Source of the DNA: Xestospongia muta
Taxonomy: Eukaryota > Porifera > Demospongiae > Haplosclerida > Petrosiidae
DNA: 64,000 bases
Reading direction: 5' to 3'
Assembly (NCBI GenBank): GCA_963693285.1
Contig: OY848919.1
Location: 13,229,639-13,293,638, forward strand
Below are positions 1 to 11,952 of this stretch, piece after piece. The notes under the pieces were generated by a model. That model saw only the letters and a list, made by a program, of their open reading frames with translations. It was not told where the DNA came from and ran no database searches. A program made the position numbers and the translations under genes. Every line of letters starts with the position of its first letter. The first letter of the stretch is position 1.

Positions 1-316
1 GGAAACATTCCTCAGGATATTTTAAGTTATCTAAATAATGGAATTTGTCAACAACATCACTGATACCTTCTTTAACAGCTCCACAAATACGATGACACTC
101 ATTCTGTGGACAATTATATAATACCTCCAGCCAATAAATAGCATCTATTAATAGAACTATTCCTCCTAGACTAGTACAAGCTAAGCGAATAGCATTACGA
201 TATTGGGGCTTGTCAGTTTGTGAGAGAATGAATTTTGGTGAATATCAGCGAGAGAGGAGATTCACAACTAGCACTGGAAAAAGACGTTGTGGAAGAGGTT
301 TCTCACTCCAGGACAT
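1..316 (-). pseudogene. C-terminal fragment of COR-type GTPase protein
   Basis: Read on the minus strand, this stretch matches, without indels over most of its length, the C-terminal part of the intact GTPase gene at 46078-48847 (the segment ending in KYPEECF). Homology stops at about 311. Just upstream the frame reads MSWSEKPLP and then meets a stop, so about 600 upstream codons, including the P-loop, are missing. The window edge cuts the 3' side. One residue of the conserved LPQGLFP motif is changed to LPQRLFP. It could be a 5'-truncated duplicate or a short gene using the ATG at 316; I favour the truncated duplicate. Confidence 0.6.
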
Positions 317-1394
317 CAACAGATACAGTTAGTTTAGAAGGTAACAATTAGATTCATAACAAACAATACTGATGAATCCAATTAAAGAATGGATGAATGC
401 TGTATAAAAATGGACAGTTATTTTAATACCAGAGGTACCTACAGCAGTGTGCATTACAACACCTCACCATGTAAATTTGACTTCATTGAAGTATGAAATT
501 TATATGAAAAAGAAGTAATTTTTTTAATAATAAAAAACTGAATGTTATTATTATTATACATATGGACTAATTTAATATACTTTCCATTTCAGTTTTTGTC
601 TTGATCATCTGTTAAGTAATCTATTGGAAATAATAAAAAATTATCATTGAGGGTACAGTTAAGAATTGTAATTTTATGGAGTAAAAACATACTTGTTACA
701 CCACTAAGACTAATATATACAAATAATCATACATGTTATTAATATACCCAGTAATAAACCTGGTACTATAGAGACAATGTACACTTGTCTATTGTTCCAG
801 TAACGTGTAAAGTGAATCATAATTCCAAACATGTACTTTCATGTGTCCACTAATTGTATAATTTTATGATCTTATGATTATACTTAAAACTGGAACAATA
901 ATATAACAAGAATTAATAAAATTCTGAATAATTCACAATGCATAGAGATGACAGCAAAGGTCAGAGTTAGGAATAGCAGTATTATATAGTATAGTAGTTA
1001 AACAGTAGAATTTCATAGTGACATTCATTTTGAAGTTCTCTTTTTGAAGGGTTACCTATCCTTACAAAATAAGAGAAACAAGAATGAATGCCTTAGACAT
1101 TGAAGAACTTAACCAATTCTCAACTGTACTTACATAAGAAGCTTTGAGACAAGATGTTACTGATTTAATTCACAATTGGTGTCTCTTAGAGAGGCTAATT
1201 CCAATTTCTGTAAATATTTCTAAATAAGGGTAGGTACCTGATGCAAAAATTATTCTGAACAACTAATTTTGGATTTATTATGAGCTAACAGAACTATAAA
1301 AACATAATATCAAGCCATCCCTACACAGGCAATGTTACTGTTTACCTGATAGATGCAAGTGGACAATTGATACAACTATATATCATTATATTAC
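317..1394. other. non-coding AT-rich interval
   Basis: No open frame, module homology or inverted repeat was recognised here. It lies between the GTPase fragment and the 3' splice donor of the next unit. Any exon that should follow the donor at 1395 was not found. Confidence 0.5.
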
Positions 1395-2373
1395 CTAAAC
1401 GGCTTGGACTAAGTAAAACTGTCTTTGCAATATCTTGAAATGCTTTCCATAATAGCCCTTTTATATCACTGAATACACTACTATCAGGTCTCCACTCTAG
1501 TTTAAAAGAGAGAGTCCCAAATTTGAGAAGAGAGGGTGGACCAGTCATGAAGTCCTCACATATTCTGAGTTTAAGTTCCTCACAGACTCTATCAACTTCT
1601 GATTTGTAGGCAGCAATTTGAGCTTTAGCTTCTTCAATGTTGTAATGATCGGCAATAACCTCCAAGCAACCAACATTAAGTATAGTACATTTGTCTCTTA
1701 TGAGTATCTCCATTACGTCATCAAATGATTTAGCATTCTTCAGATCATTTTTTAGCTCTTGGAAACTTATTCCAAGAAATGTTCTTAAATCTTCTAATAA
1801 AGGAATCTCCTTAGCAAAAACACATGCATGTACAGTGGTATGGAGAAGGTTTCTCAATTTTGCTCTCATTTTATCAAACACATCCTGATAATTAGGTCCA
1901 AGATAAATATCTTCCTTTTGTCCTGGCACTATAGATAAATTTTAAATAATAATTAAATGACTAACTTTGAGTAGTTGTAGTAGTAGCTGGAGTGTCAACA
2001 ACAGTAGTATTCTCTGGAGGGTCTGGAGAAGAGAAGACATCAAATCCTAATTATTTCTCTAACTCACTTTCTTTTAATGCCATTAGATATCTTTCAGCAT
2101 TAGCATTCTCACCGATGACTGGCTTCTTCAGCACATCTATGAGCTCCTTTCTCGTGGCTTTGGGATTGGTATTCAGCCATAATTCAAACATTCTTAAAAC
2201 TTTAAAATCATAATCTTTACAAACCATTTCAATATAATTTAGGTCTGTGAGTTTTAATTTGAGGAGTACACCAATCTTGTACCAATAATAACTAATACGA
2301 ACATGTTCACATAACTCATCAAGAGTTGGTTTCCCACTCAACATAGCATCAAAAGTTGCTGTGAATGTTTCAT
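1395..2373 (-). CDS. DD + X-domain exons (partial, 3' part of gene A or truncated paralogue)
   Basis: Three minus-strand exons join in frame through phase-1 introns: 2068..2373, 1966..2046 and 1395..1928. The first encodes a death domain (starts DETFTATFDAML, with KPTLDEL, a central WLNTNPKATR and a C-terminal AERYL helix). The second is a Pro/Thr linker ending TPATTTTTQ. The third is the N-terminal two thirds of the X domain (PNYQDVFDKM, SFDDVME, KCTILNV, FKLEWRPD), ending at a donor in the place where the paralogues at 21312 and 51483 also end. No MASNTE start exon or CARD-like exon is present. The acceptor at 2373 is phase-compatible with the last exon of gene A (4224..4310), so this may be the 3' end of gene A; otherwise it is a 5'-truncated duplicate. 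No stop codon was located. Confidence 0.6.
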
Positions 2374-2487
2374 CTGTTAAAAAGAACTCAGATAATATCA
2401 ATATGGATTATAAAATAATTGTCAACAGCATTCTAGATTTGGATTTATAATTAAATATTGTGAAAAGAAGGAAAGGATGAAATAATA

Positions 2488-2905
2488 CTGTATTTGCTGG
2501 TTATTAAGTGGATGCACTTGTATCTTCACAGGAAGAAAATATGCACTCAATAAGGATACGTGCTTAAAAAATAGCCTTTGTGGACGATGTCACTTTTCTG
2601 GGTGTGGCTCTCACTCGAGCACATGTAGGATATGACTGGTGTTTCTACTGAGTTCTTGTTTGACAGTGTAATTCGAGGTCATCACTCATCACACAATCGT
2701 TTAGCCATGTTCTTGAACCACCAGCCTTTAATTTTGATTCCCTTCGATGTAGCTGTCAAAACTCTGCGTGGAGCTGCTCTCCCATTATTGCTTATTAATA
2801 ATTCATTAAGCACTTAATAAAAGAGTTCTGACCAAGATAAATGTGTGCACTTAACAAACAGTATGTGTTTAATAACCATATGTGCCTAACAACCAGCAAA
2901 TACAG
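2488..2905. mobile_element. TA-flanked MITE with about 24-bp terminal inverted repeats (copy 1)
   Basis: The left end reads CTGTATTTGCTGGTTATTAA and the right end is its near-perfect inverse, with TA on both sides. The duplicated flank at 4390-4391 has a single TA and no insert, so the empty site is visible and the target duplication is exactly TA, as in Tc1/mariner/pogo elements. There is no transposase frame. A second, diverged copy in opposite orientation lies at 49478-49925. Confidence 0.85.
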
Positions 2906-3019
2906 TATTGTGTAATCCCTACATAATCAGTGCTATCACTTGCCTGATCAAATATTCACATATTAAAGTTAGTTAGAAATGTAATTCTGGACTAATGCAA
3001 TCATAACTAACATAATGAA

Positions 3020-3861
3020 AGGCACTAAAGTGCCGAACCTCGCTGTAGTTTCTAAGTTATTTATAAATTCTATGCCAGCTTAGGCCCAGCTATGATGTTG
3101 CTATTGCAAGAAATTTTATTAACATTCCAGAAGGTGTGGTTATAAAATGGCAAGCTTTGTCATTCTGTATATGCTCATTAATTGTTGCTTGATTTCTAGC
3201 TTTGCCATGTTTGTGAAGCAGTAACTGAATAAGTGATAGTATCATTCAATTCCCAAGCAAGATTAAGTGCTACTTTCGTGATGAAAAGTTTCTCTGAGTC
3301 TTTACATGACCCTTTAAAATCTATCAATATTTCATATACAAAATTTATTGTAACTTGAAGATGAAACCTTCTTTGGAAACGTCCCGTGGTACAAATATAA
3401 ATCTATATATTATCTATTAGTAGCAGTCTTTTCAGTGCTTGGAGACGTTTCCTGAATGCGTTACTTCGCTCCAAGTCCACAAAACATTTTTCAGAACTTT
3501 TCTAACGATTACTTCGACCAACGGCCTTCTGTCTTGCTGATCCGTATTCCTCTGAGATTGTTTACAACATACTAAAAAATCTCCACGTTAAGTTTTTTAC
3601 TTTTCGAGAAACGGCACTTGACCTCTGCAGCCTGAAAATTCTTTTGCGAGTTTTAAGCTTCTGTTTTCCTTGACGATGTTCTTGACACTACTGTTGTAAA
3701 GTCCACATGCTTTTCTATTCGTTGCTAAACGTTGGTAGCTGCTAATGCTTCGGTTGCCAAGTTATAGCAGTTCAAAAAAACAACTCTGGTAACAGACACA
3801 CACACACACACACACAAACAGACTACAGTACCCTCGCTATGCACCCACGCACAGCGAGGTT
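3020..3861. mobile_element. 842-bp non-autonomous DNA element, AACCTCGCTGT ends (copy 1)
   Basis: The left end carries the palindrome GGCACTAAAGTGCC followed by AACCTCGCTGT; the right end is the inverse of AACCTCGCTGT. A short CA microsatellite (3796-3816) lies near the right end. The duplicated flank near 4490 lacks the insert. The same element, in inverse orientation and with an internal duplication, interrupts an exon at 42390-43584. No transposase-like frame was seen; target repeats of this copy are degraded. Confidence 0.8.
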
Positions 3862-4223
3862 AAAAATGGTAGAAGCTGATTTATTCATGATGATTGTGTA
3901 CTTGGGTGTGCTTAAAGTAGGTAGTTTTATTGTTGTGTACAACAATAAAAAAATGATACAAATATATACATATTGCTAGCATGTGGCTCAGAACTGCATG
4001 ACATGTTATTAAAGCAAAAACTACATGTACTAAAAGATGATATTATAAAAAACCTCTTAACTCTCTTATTTGTTAAACAGGAAATTTTTACATGTAGCCA
4101 CATTGAACTATACTTTATTATAGTGAGTTATTATAATCTCTAAAATCATTTAACATTAGATGATAATAGACAGCTTATTAAATTATTACATTGAACAAAC
4201 AAAGAATAGATCAATATTATTAC

Positions 4224-7200
4224 CTTGAGTATCAGACAGTGATTTATCAGCTTGAATTGAATCATCTGACTTGACCTGAGAGCTTACTTCTAGTGTTTGA
4301 TACTGTAGATCTAATAATTAATAAAAGTTTCAAAATCATTACTTTATTTCTTTAATTAAATATCGTGAAAAGAAGAAAGGATGAAATAATATTGTGTAAT
4401 TCCTACATAATCAGTGCTATATCACCTATTGATCAAATATTCATATTAAAGTTAGTTAGAAATGTAATTCTGTTTTAAAGCAATCATAACTAACAAAGTG
4501 ATTGTGGTAGAAGATACTTTAATTCATGGTTGTTGTGTGCTTGGTTAAGTAGTAGTTTAATTGTTGTGTATAACAATAAAAAATGATACAAATATACATA
4601 TTACTAGCACATGGCCTAGAACTGCATGGCATGCTTATTAAGTAAAAACTACATGTACTGAAAGATGATATTAAAAAAAACTCTGAATTCTCTTATTTGT
4701 AGCCACATTGAACTATTCTTTACTATAGTAAGTTATTATAATCCCTAAAATCATTTAACATTAGGTGATAATAGACAGCTTACTAAAATTAAATTATTGA
4801 ACAAACAAAGAACATACTGATATTATTACCTTGAGTATCAGACAGTGATATATCAGCTTGAATTGAATCATCTGACTCAACCTGAGGACTTACTTCTAGT
4901 GTTTGAGACTGTAGATCTAATAATTGTTAAAAGTTTCCAAATCATTACTTTATTTCTCTTATACCTTCCATTAATTGACTGATCTTCTCATCTCTTTCCT
5001 TTAGTTGTGAAGTTAGCAATGTTATTTCATCTTGTAATAGTTCTATATCATCTTGTTTCTCTACTAATACTTTATTAGTAGCTATAGAACATAACCATAT
5101 ATGGTATGTACTACTAACAGTATTATAGCTTACCTTCTTTCTCCTTGGTCAACTTCTCAATCTCCACTTGTTTCTCTACTAATACTTTATCAGTAGCTAT
5201 AGAACATAACCATATAAGGTATGTACTACTAACAGTATTATAGCTTACCTTCTTTCTCCTTGGTCAACTTCTCAATCTCTTCTTGTTTCTCTACTAATAC
5301 TTTATCAGTAGCTATAGAACATAACCATATATGGTATGTACTACTAACAGTAATATAGCTCACCTTCTTTATGTCTGGCTAATTTCTCTATCTCTGAAGT
5401 CTTTGCCTTAGTCATTCTGTCTAATAGTTTCAGTTTCTCTGTATACACTAGGTACATAGTTATATTTCAATTAATGTACATGTACCTGATAAACTGTCAG
5501 TTGATGATTGATCTTGTGGTTGTTCACTGTCCATACTGGTAATATCTAATGTGTAATAGAATATGTTATATAATTATACATGTGACTAGTACCATTTGTT
5601 TACCTTCAAGTGGTGATAACTTCATTATTTGCTGATCTTTCTCAGGAGATAACTGAACTTCCTGTACATGTTTAGGTATGACTACCTCCTATATATCAAC
5701 ACATTATATAATAGTTATATTATACATATCACTTACCTTATCTCTTGTACCTTCATCCATAATAGTGTGATAACCAATTGTGAATTTCATTAACCCAATT
5801 CCCCTCAATAGATGAAGACTCTTCTCAATTTCCATCAGTAGAACATCCATTACATGTCGTGGAGCATAGCAGGTTATTGTGATTGCGTTACTTTTCTTAA
5901 TCACTCTAACTTGAACTCTTTTGGCAACATCATTGAAGATTGTTACTAACAGATTTCTGATTTGGTCAAGAGAGCATTCATCAGGATCCCATTCAAGAAC
6001 AAACTCAATAGTCTCACATTTGACAAGAGAAGATGGACTCATTGTAAAGTTCTCATTTACACACACACTTAGTTTGACCTCTTCACAGAACTTATCTACT
6101 GTTGACTTGTAGGCTGAGATATGAGGTTTTGCTGTTTTTATGTTATAATGTTCAACAATAACCTCAAAGGAGTAGATGTCAATAATGGTGCATTTCTTTT
6201 CCACTATATCCATGATGTTGTCAAATGATCCAGCTATATCTAGTTGAGGTTCTAGCTCTCTGAAATATCTTCGTAGATATGCTTTGAGTAATCTTAGTGA
6301 AGGAATACTCTTAGCAATGAGAGGTATAACAGTATCAATAAGATCTCTAAATGTCACTTTCATCTGAACAAAACTGTACTGATAAGTATCAAGTACTGTT
6401 ATATCACCTGATATTATAATATTGTTATATTATATGTAAATAATGAAAAGACTAACTTTGAGTTATAGTTGTTGTAGCAAGAGCATTCATAGCAATAACT
6501 ATAAATAGTAACAATGAATTAATACATACATATATATAGTACACAGTCTTACTTGATTGGTTTGGAGGTGATTGAGGAAACATTGAGTCTATAGAAATTC
6601 TATAATTTAAACAAACTATATATTATAAACACTTACCATATTCTTCAAGTATATCATTTGCTACACGTACTGTCTCTTCTGATTGTAATAAGACAGTACT
6701 AAATACTCTCAATTGGTTAGGATCATCAGATACAGTACTAGATAGTGCTCTCAATGGACCATCAGCTAATGATCCTCCTGAACTCTCCACTACATCAAAT
6801 ATTTCCTTAGAGATGACTCCCTCTGTATATAACATCTGAACTATCTCCACTGGAAGAGTGAGCTTTGACAATATTTCAGAGTGATGTTGTAGTATCTGAA
6901 TGATAACCTCTTTTTGAACTGTTTTATGAAGAAAAGACAATCATATCAAATTAAGTTTTAAATATAATTTGTTCTCTACTCACTTTCCCTTAAACCTTTC
7001 ATATATTTCTCAGCTAGTACACTTTCATTGATGACTGGATTGAGTAGTGTGTCTATGATCTCTCTTCTTGTAGGATTGGGACTAGTACTCAGCCACAATT
7101 CAAACATCTTTAAAACTTTACTATCATCATCTTTGTACTGCTGATCAATATTATCTAGGTCACCACTAGTATCTAACTTGAGGAGTTCACCAAACTTGTA

Positions 7201-8569
7201 CCACTTAGTACTAATAGTGACATGTTGATATAACTCATCAACAGTTGGTTTTCCATTCAAGAAGTCACTAGTTATACCTTGAGGTGAATGAATTTGAACA
7301 CCTAAATAAACATAATACAAATGAATTATATATTGTGATAACTAACCTTTGTTTTTACCAAGACCTTCTGGTAACTCAACACTTACTCCCATTTCCTGAA
7401 ACTTTTGTTGAATAGCTGAAGACTTGAAATATTCTAGAACATCAGAGAGAACTGAAGGAAACACAACATAAGTCATGATGATACACTTCTCCCTTAATTC
7501 ACTAAGTAAAAATGATTCAAAATGGGGAAGATCAGACTCATCAGCGAAGTTAGACAGAGTTTTCTCTTGCCAATGGTCTTCAAGACGAAAGATGATTATT
7601 GGTAATCCAATGGGAGCTGTAGGTTTTAGGTCAGGATTTTGACAGAAGGTAGATATGATATCTTTGAAGGTTGCTTTACTAATGAGCTTAACATACAATT
7701 CTTCATATTTCTCAAACTTGCTTGCTATAATTTCATCTTCAGCTAATCGACTGATTTCCTTTAATAAGACATAATTAAGATAGCTAATGAAATAGTATTT
7801 CAGCAAAAAATCATCAAAAAGACTATCCATATCTTGAATTACGTGGAGTTTTTGTCCATATTCTGCTGCAACAGTATGAATTCTACGTAATTTTCGATCA
7901 ATAAACTTTTTTACTTTATGCAGATCAATATTTTTAGCTTTAAGTGTATCTTCAACTTTCATCACTAATAAATCAAATGCACTCTGTAATTTCTCAACTA
8001 TTGATTTTAAATCATCTGCATTTTCAACCTCCATAAGTACATCATACAGTAATGCTATAAAACACACGTACATTATATGAATCATAATAAGTTACATACT
8101 GTTATAAGGTCGCCACTGATCATCAGAAGTATTCTCTTGAGTAGGATGTGGTTCAATGGAAGGTACTCCTTCTTGTAGAGAATGACAAGGAACTAACATT
8201 AGTTATAATATTATGTACATTATTATATCATAACTACTTACCAGTTAAATTTGATAGTTTTCCTTTAATTTCTTGCCCAACATCTCCCACTGGTCCACCA
8301 ATGTCCAGAAGAATATCAATAAAACATTTATATCGTTGTTGTATCTCTGAAATACTCCTACAAGACTTAAAACCAGTTTTGAACAGCTCAAATATACTAG
8401 GAAACTCCATATTTAGTGACGATGTAAAGTGTGCAGCAAATGCTTTGCCAGAAAAAGACACCATGTTTCCCTCCAGTACAGACCGAATTCTGTCATAGTA
8501 TGAGACGAAAACATCAATAACATCTCGTCTGTAGCTTTTAATATCCTCAGTTTCAGTGTTGGAAGCCAT
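4224..8569 (-). CDS. gene A: MASNTE - DD - CARD-like - X - coiled coil protein
   Basis: Exons read by splice sites and frame: 8242..8569, 8100..8192, 7347..8055, 6984..7301, 6637..6918, 6553..6588, 6457..6498, 5737..6395, 5604..5688, 5486..5545, 5364..5438, 5249..5311, 5134..5196, 4965..5081, 4830..4916 and 4224..4310. Order of domains: the MASNTE helical module; a short linker; a 236-residue exon of unknown fold; a death domain (KPTVDEL, WYKFGELLKL, WLSTSPNPTRREI); a CARD-like helical exon (LYTEGVISKEIFD); two tiny linkers; the X domain (SFDNIMDIVEKKCTI, FVLEWDPDE, TITCYAPRH); then heptad exons. Introns are phase 1 except the one after X (phase 0). All exons are open, making this the most complete member of its family here. 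It may continue into 2373-1395. The start is the ATG of MASNTE, conserved in five paralogues. The role is inferred to be death-fold signalling scaffold. Confidence 0.7.
5075..5364 (-). repeat. 115-bp exon+intron tandem units in gene A
   Basis: Donor sites of successive small exons lie at 5364, 5249 and 5134, exactly 115 bp apart. Each unit is a 63-nt coding exon (AC-less form begins CTACTGATAAAG on the minus strand) plus a 52-nt intron. The third unit runs on into a longer 117-nt exon (4965..5081). The exon encodes TDKVLVEKQ followed by EIEKLTKEKE, three heptads. Confidence 0.85.
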
Positions 8570-8671
8570 TGTACAGGAAAAGGTCGTATAAGGGCCAAGT
8601 CCTGAATCTGCGCATGCTCAATAAACTTGACTAAATTAGGGTGGAGCTCATTTCCAGTTTTTGCAGACACA
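8570..8671. promoter_or_regulatory. shared bidirectional promoter (gene A / MEREV copy a)
   Basis: Only about 100 bp separate the two divergent start codons. The interval contains CTGCGCATGCTCA (8608-8620), resembling an NRF-1 site, and GGGTGGAGCTCATTTCC; both are conserved at the other head-to-head starts in the window. No TATA box is evident. Confidence 0.6.
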
Positions 8672-9590
8672 ATGGAGAGAGAAGTCAGTTTCCTACGTTG
8701 TTCTAAGGTTAGTCATTCTCCTAGTACACAGTATATATATAAAGTGATCTATATAGCTCAGTAGTTATGTGGAGTTCAACAAGATGATACATGGACTACA
8801 ACAGTCTGTACATGGATACAACAGAGGAGAGTCACTCCATACAACATCTACTAGGTACATTACCTGTGTGTGTCAGTATTACTATGAGATAATAGTACTA
8901 TATACTGCACTATATGATCACTTACTGTTGGAAAGGAACATGTACTGAATATAACTTTTATCAGACATTAACAATAATGTTGAATCAAGTACTCAAGTAT
9001 GTTACATGATCACTTGTTTTATAATTGTCTCTCTCTCTCTCCTATCATTGTTGTCTCTGTAGTAATCCTCATGTTGAAATACAACATCAAGAACTGTTAA
9101 CTATATATCAATGGTTTTGTCTTAATAGACCATACACATCACAGGTAATAGTTACTAGTTATATTACTAGTTATTATATCTATAGAAGATCAACAACACT
9201 AGTGCTCTAAAACCTCAACTATTTCTGACAAAGTCTTGTACACAAAGAGGAGGAGGAGGGGCTCCTCAAACTGCTCCAGCTGCTCTTGGCTATGTAAATA
9301 CTCCATATAGTGTCCATACTAGTATATAATATGTGTTAATAGTAACTATGATATGTGGTAATATATAATGATTGATATGTTAACACTTAACATCATTTAT
9401 TAGTTGACACTATCTCTCTATAGACCACACCTACATCCTCTTGTAAAACCCCTCTCTGTCCTCCTTCCACTCCAGCTCCTTTATTAGGGTTTACATCCAC
9501 TTATGTCACACGTTCACTACACACCTCACAATGACCACCTACACACTCATCATCTCCTAGTGAGTTAGAACAGGTGGAGAAGAACATCAA
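8672..9590 (+). pseudogene. MEREV-family plus-strand gene, copy a (exons 1-5)
   Basis: Exons 8672..8707 (MEREVSFLRCSK), 8757..8854, 9063..9144 and 9186..about 9299 join in frame (phases 0, 2, 0). A donor at GGCTAT|gtaaat leads to a fifth Pro-rich exon beginning near 9426 (TTPTSSCKTPLC). That exon hits TGA after HTSQ, where the copy at 52148 reads CGA, and the locus then breaks near 9580 into a repeat of exon 3. The family is not recognised: it has a helical N-terminus, WFCLNRPYTSQ in exon 3 and a Gly/Pro-rich tail. A truncated product could still be made. Confidence 0.55.
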
Positions 9591-9745
9591 GAACTGTTAA
9601 CTATATCAATGGTTTTGTCTTAATAGACCATACACATCACAGGTAATAGTTACTAGTTATATTACTAGTTATTATATCTATAGAAGGTCAACAACACTAG
9701 TGCTCTAAAACCTCAACTATTTCTGACAACCATCATAATGAAGTA
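9580..9745 (+). pseudogene. fragment of MEREV gene (exon 3 end, intron, exon 4 start)
   Basis: The 3' half of exon 3, intron 3 and the first part of exon 4 of the plus-strand family are repeated here, fused directly to copy a on the left and to the 3' flank of the LSGDK exon on the right. The same exon-4 joint (TTTCTGACAACCAT) recurs at about 12060. Confidence 0.7.
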
Positions 9746-9868
9746 AGGAAAATTTATTTTATGACAACAACTAATTCACTAGTACTACTAATAAGAGTGT
9801 ACTGGATATATTCAGTAACTGTATAATAGGAAATACAGTTAATTTAATTAATTGCAGCAATAAAATCA

Positions 9869-11952
9869 CTAAATATCAAACTCTATATATAAATTCAGCT
9901 TTTTGTTAATATTTTCAGTCCATTCTTCAGCTATACTACGAGCTGCTTGTTTGTGTGGACCTCCTTGTTTATTTAAACTCTGTAAAAATAACTGACAATG
10001 TTTCACTAACTTCTGACCATCACGTATAAAGCCCATGCCTGATTTGAATTCTCTTATTACGTCATTAAAATTTGCTGCATCTTTGGTTGGTTCAGATATT
10101 AGACCACAAGAATACATGTCTACAGCAAATGATTTAATAGATGCTTTCAGCAAACCATCCAAAGCAGCATAATACTTGGTAAGAACATCTTGTATGATTT
10201 TTTTAACTTCTTTAACTTTATCACCAGATAACACTGGATCATTGGAAGGAGCAGTAATTTGAACTTCAGCTGCAATATATAAATTGATATGTTAAAACTT
10301 GTATAATAATATTATACTTAATAATATATCAGAAAGAAGATCACCTATAATATGATGGTTAGTTAATGTTTATAATTATGTTTTAGCTAGCATAGAAAAA
10401 ATGTAATACATCAATGTGAAGTTAACATTATACACTAGATCCTAAACCTTGTAACTTAAATGTATTAATTTCACATTAAAGTATGGCTTTTTTCTGATGG
10501 GACACTAGCTACAGTGTCTTTATAAATTAAACTTTTTAAATCATACTTGTTTTTATTTTTTACTTGTCTAATAATAATTCCTTTTAGCACTGACATTATA
10601 ATCAGACATCAAACTTTACTGTAATAATTTAGAAGTTATTAGAAAGCAGATAGGAAGTAACACAACAATTAGCTGCAGTCTTTACATAACTAACAATTTC
10701 ATTGTGGTAAGTCAGACTATGTAGTGGTAGACAAGACTCAATAGCATTTTTGATCCAAGTACATCCGACAAAGAGTGCTATGTGACATTTCATTGTTGAA
10801 TATATAAGATTTCCCTTGTTAGGCCATCATCACTCTTATATTACTCCTTACATAGTTTGTAAGTTTAAGATACTAGATATACTGAAATAACATTTGGAAG
10901 CTATTTCCTAATCTAATAATATTTAAAAATTAAGTCAAACGTTGTACTCTTTAAATTTAATTCAGGAGATCAGGACTTTAAAATTTATCATTTTAGTCCT
11001 TACCTAGCTTGGTATGTGAAGTTGTTATAGTTTGAATGTTGTCTTCAGATTCTTCATGAATTTTCTGAGCAAAGAAAGCTAAAGAAGTAAAAATAAAAAT
11101 TAATAAAATAATGTAGCAACCAACTTACCTTTAACTTCAGGTGGAAACCAAGGTAGATGACATGTCTTGTCAATATAAGAGTACTTTTTAAAACAAATGA
11201 GTTTTGTCTTGTCTTCATTCAAATGACAAAAGTGTTCTGATTTGTTACAAAATGGACAATGAAATCGCTCTTCAGGATCTTCAAGGCTCTGCATATAATG
11301 AAATTTCTTAACAACTGCTTTAATTCCCTCTTTAACAGCTTCATAAATACGATAACACTTATTTGATGGACCAGTATAGAATAGTTCCAGCCGGTATATA
11401 CTATCAACTAATAGAATGGCGCCTGCGAAACTAGGACATGCTAAGGAAATAGCATTACGAAATTGGAAATTGTCAGAACCTAGCAGTGAGTTATCAAATT
11501 TCGGTGAGTCCTTGCGAGAAAGAAGACTAACAATTAACGCAGGAAAGAGACCTTGTGGAAGAGGCGTTTCATTCCATGTCAAAATAAGAGGATCAACATT
11601 GTCTTTAAATGAAGCTCTCAATGACTCTAAGTCAGTCGTAGTAGGTAGGACACAAGGAAGGAAGTATTCTGACTGAGGTAAAGGAGAGAGAATAAACAAG
11701 TATTTTAATAAATTCAAGAAATCATCAGCTGAAAAGTCTTTTGAAAATCCTTGTGGTAGGGTTTCTGTTAATAGATTCCGTGAAAATATTCCTTGAGTCT
11801 TGAGTTTCTCATGAGTACTACGATGAACATCAATACCTAGTGTTGTCTTTAAGTGATCAACCGCATCAGCAAAAGAGATACTAATCAACAGAGACAGTTT
11901 ATCAAGAGGTGGTTTTGGGTTGAGGAAGACAACATTAGGTAGGACTTTAGGA
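9869..11952 (-). CDS. 5'-truncated COR-GTPase tail joined to LSGDK module
   Basis: Exons 11129..11952, 11004..11078 and 9869..10269 (stop at 9869-9871) join through phase-1 introns. The first matches the C-terminal half of the GTPase protein at 46078-48847 (starts KVLPNVVFLNPKP) and keeps the Cys/His cluster (CPFCNKSEHFCHL). The last encodes the LSGDK helical module (DMYSCGLISEPTKD, then AEEW). The P-loop half is absent: at 11952/11953 coding sequence runs directly into an inverted piece of MEREV exon 3, which happens to supply an upstream ATG (MYGLLRQNHPKV). It is either a pseudogene or a new chimeric gene. The parent gene ends in a CARD-like exon instead, so the C-terminal module differs between paralogues. 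Confidence 0.6.
10270..11003. other. 734-bp intron with an intron-borne repeat
   Basis: About 10440-10680 shares a diverged sequence (CCTTTTAGCACTGACAT and flanks) with introns near 13030, 24880 and 27210. All four lie just upstream of, or beside, C-terminal module exons, so this is probably inherited by duplication with the exons. No gene was seen. Confidence 0.55.

Larger units (their letters stand above)
2440..4951. repeat. local tandem duplication (4352-4951 and 2440-4351)
   Basis: About 600 bp containing a gene A exon (4830..4916) and its flanks is repeated immediately downstream on the minus strand (4224..4310 and flanks). The joint is near 4351, where identical sequence ending in ACTTTATTTCT switches to the distal end of the unit. 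The second copy has grown to about 1.9 kb only because two mobile elements landed in it. Confidence 0.8.

Noticed and set aside
1691..2213. Plus-strand ORFs antisense to the X and DD exons
   Set aside because: They are mirror frames of minus-strand coding exons and have no splice or homology support; the same holds for similar frames opposite other exons.
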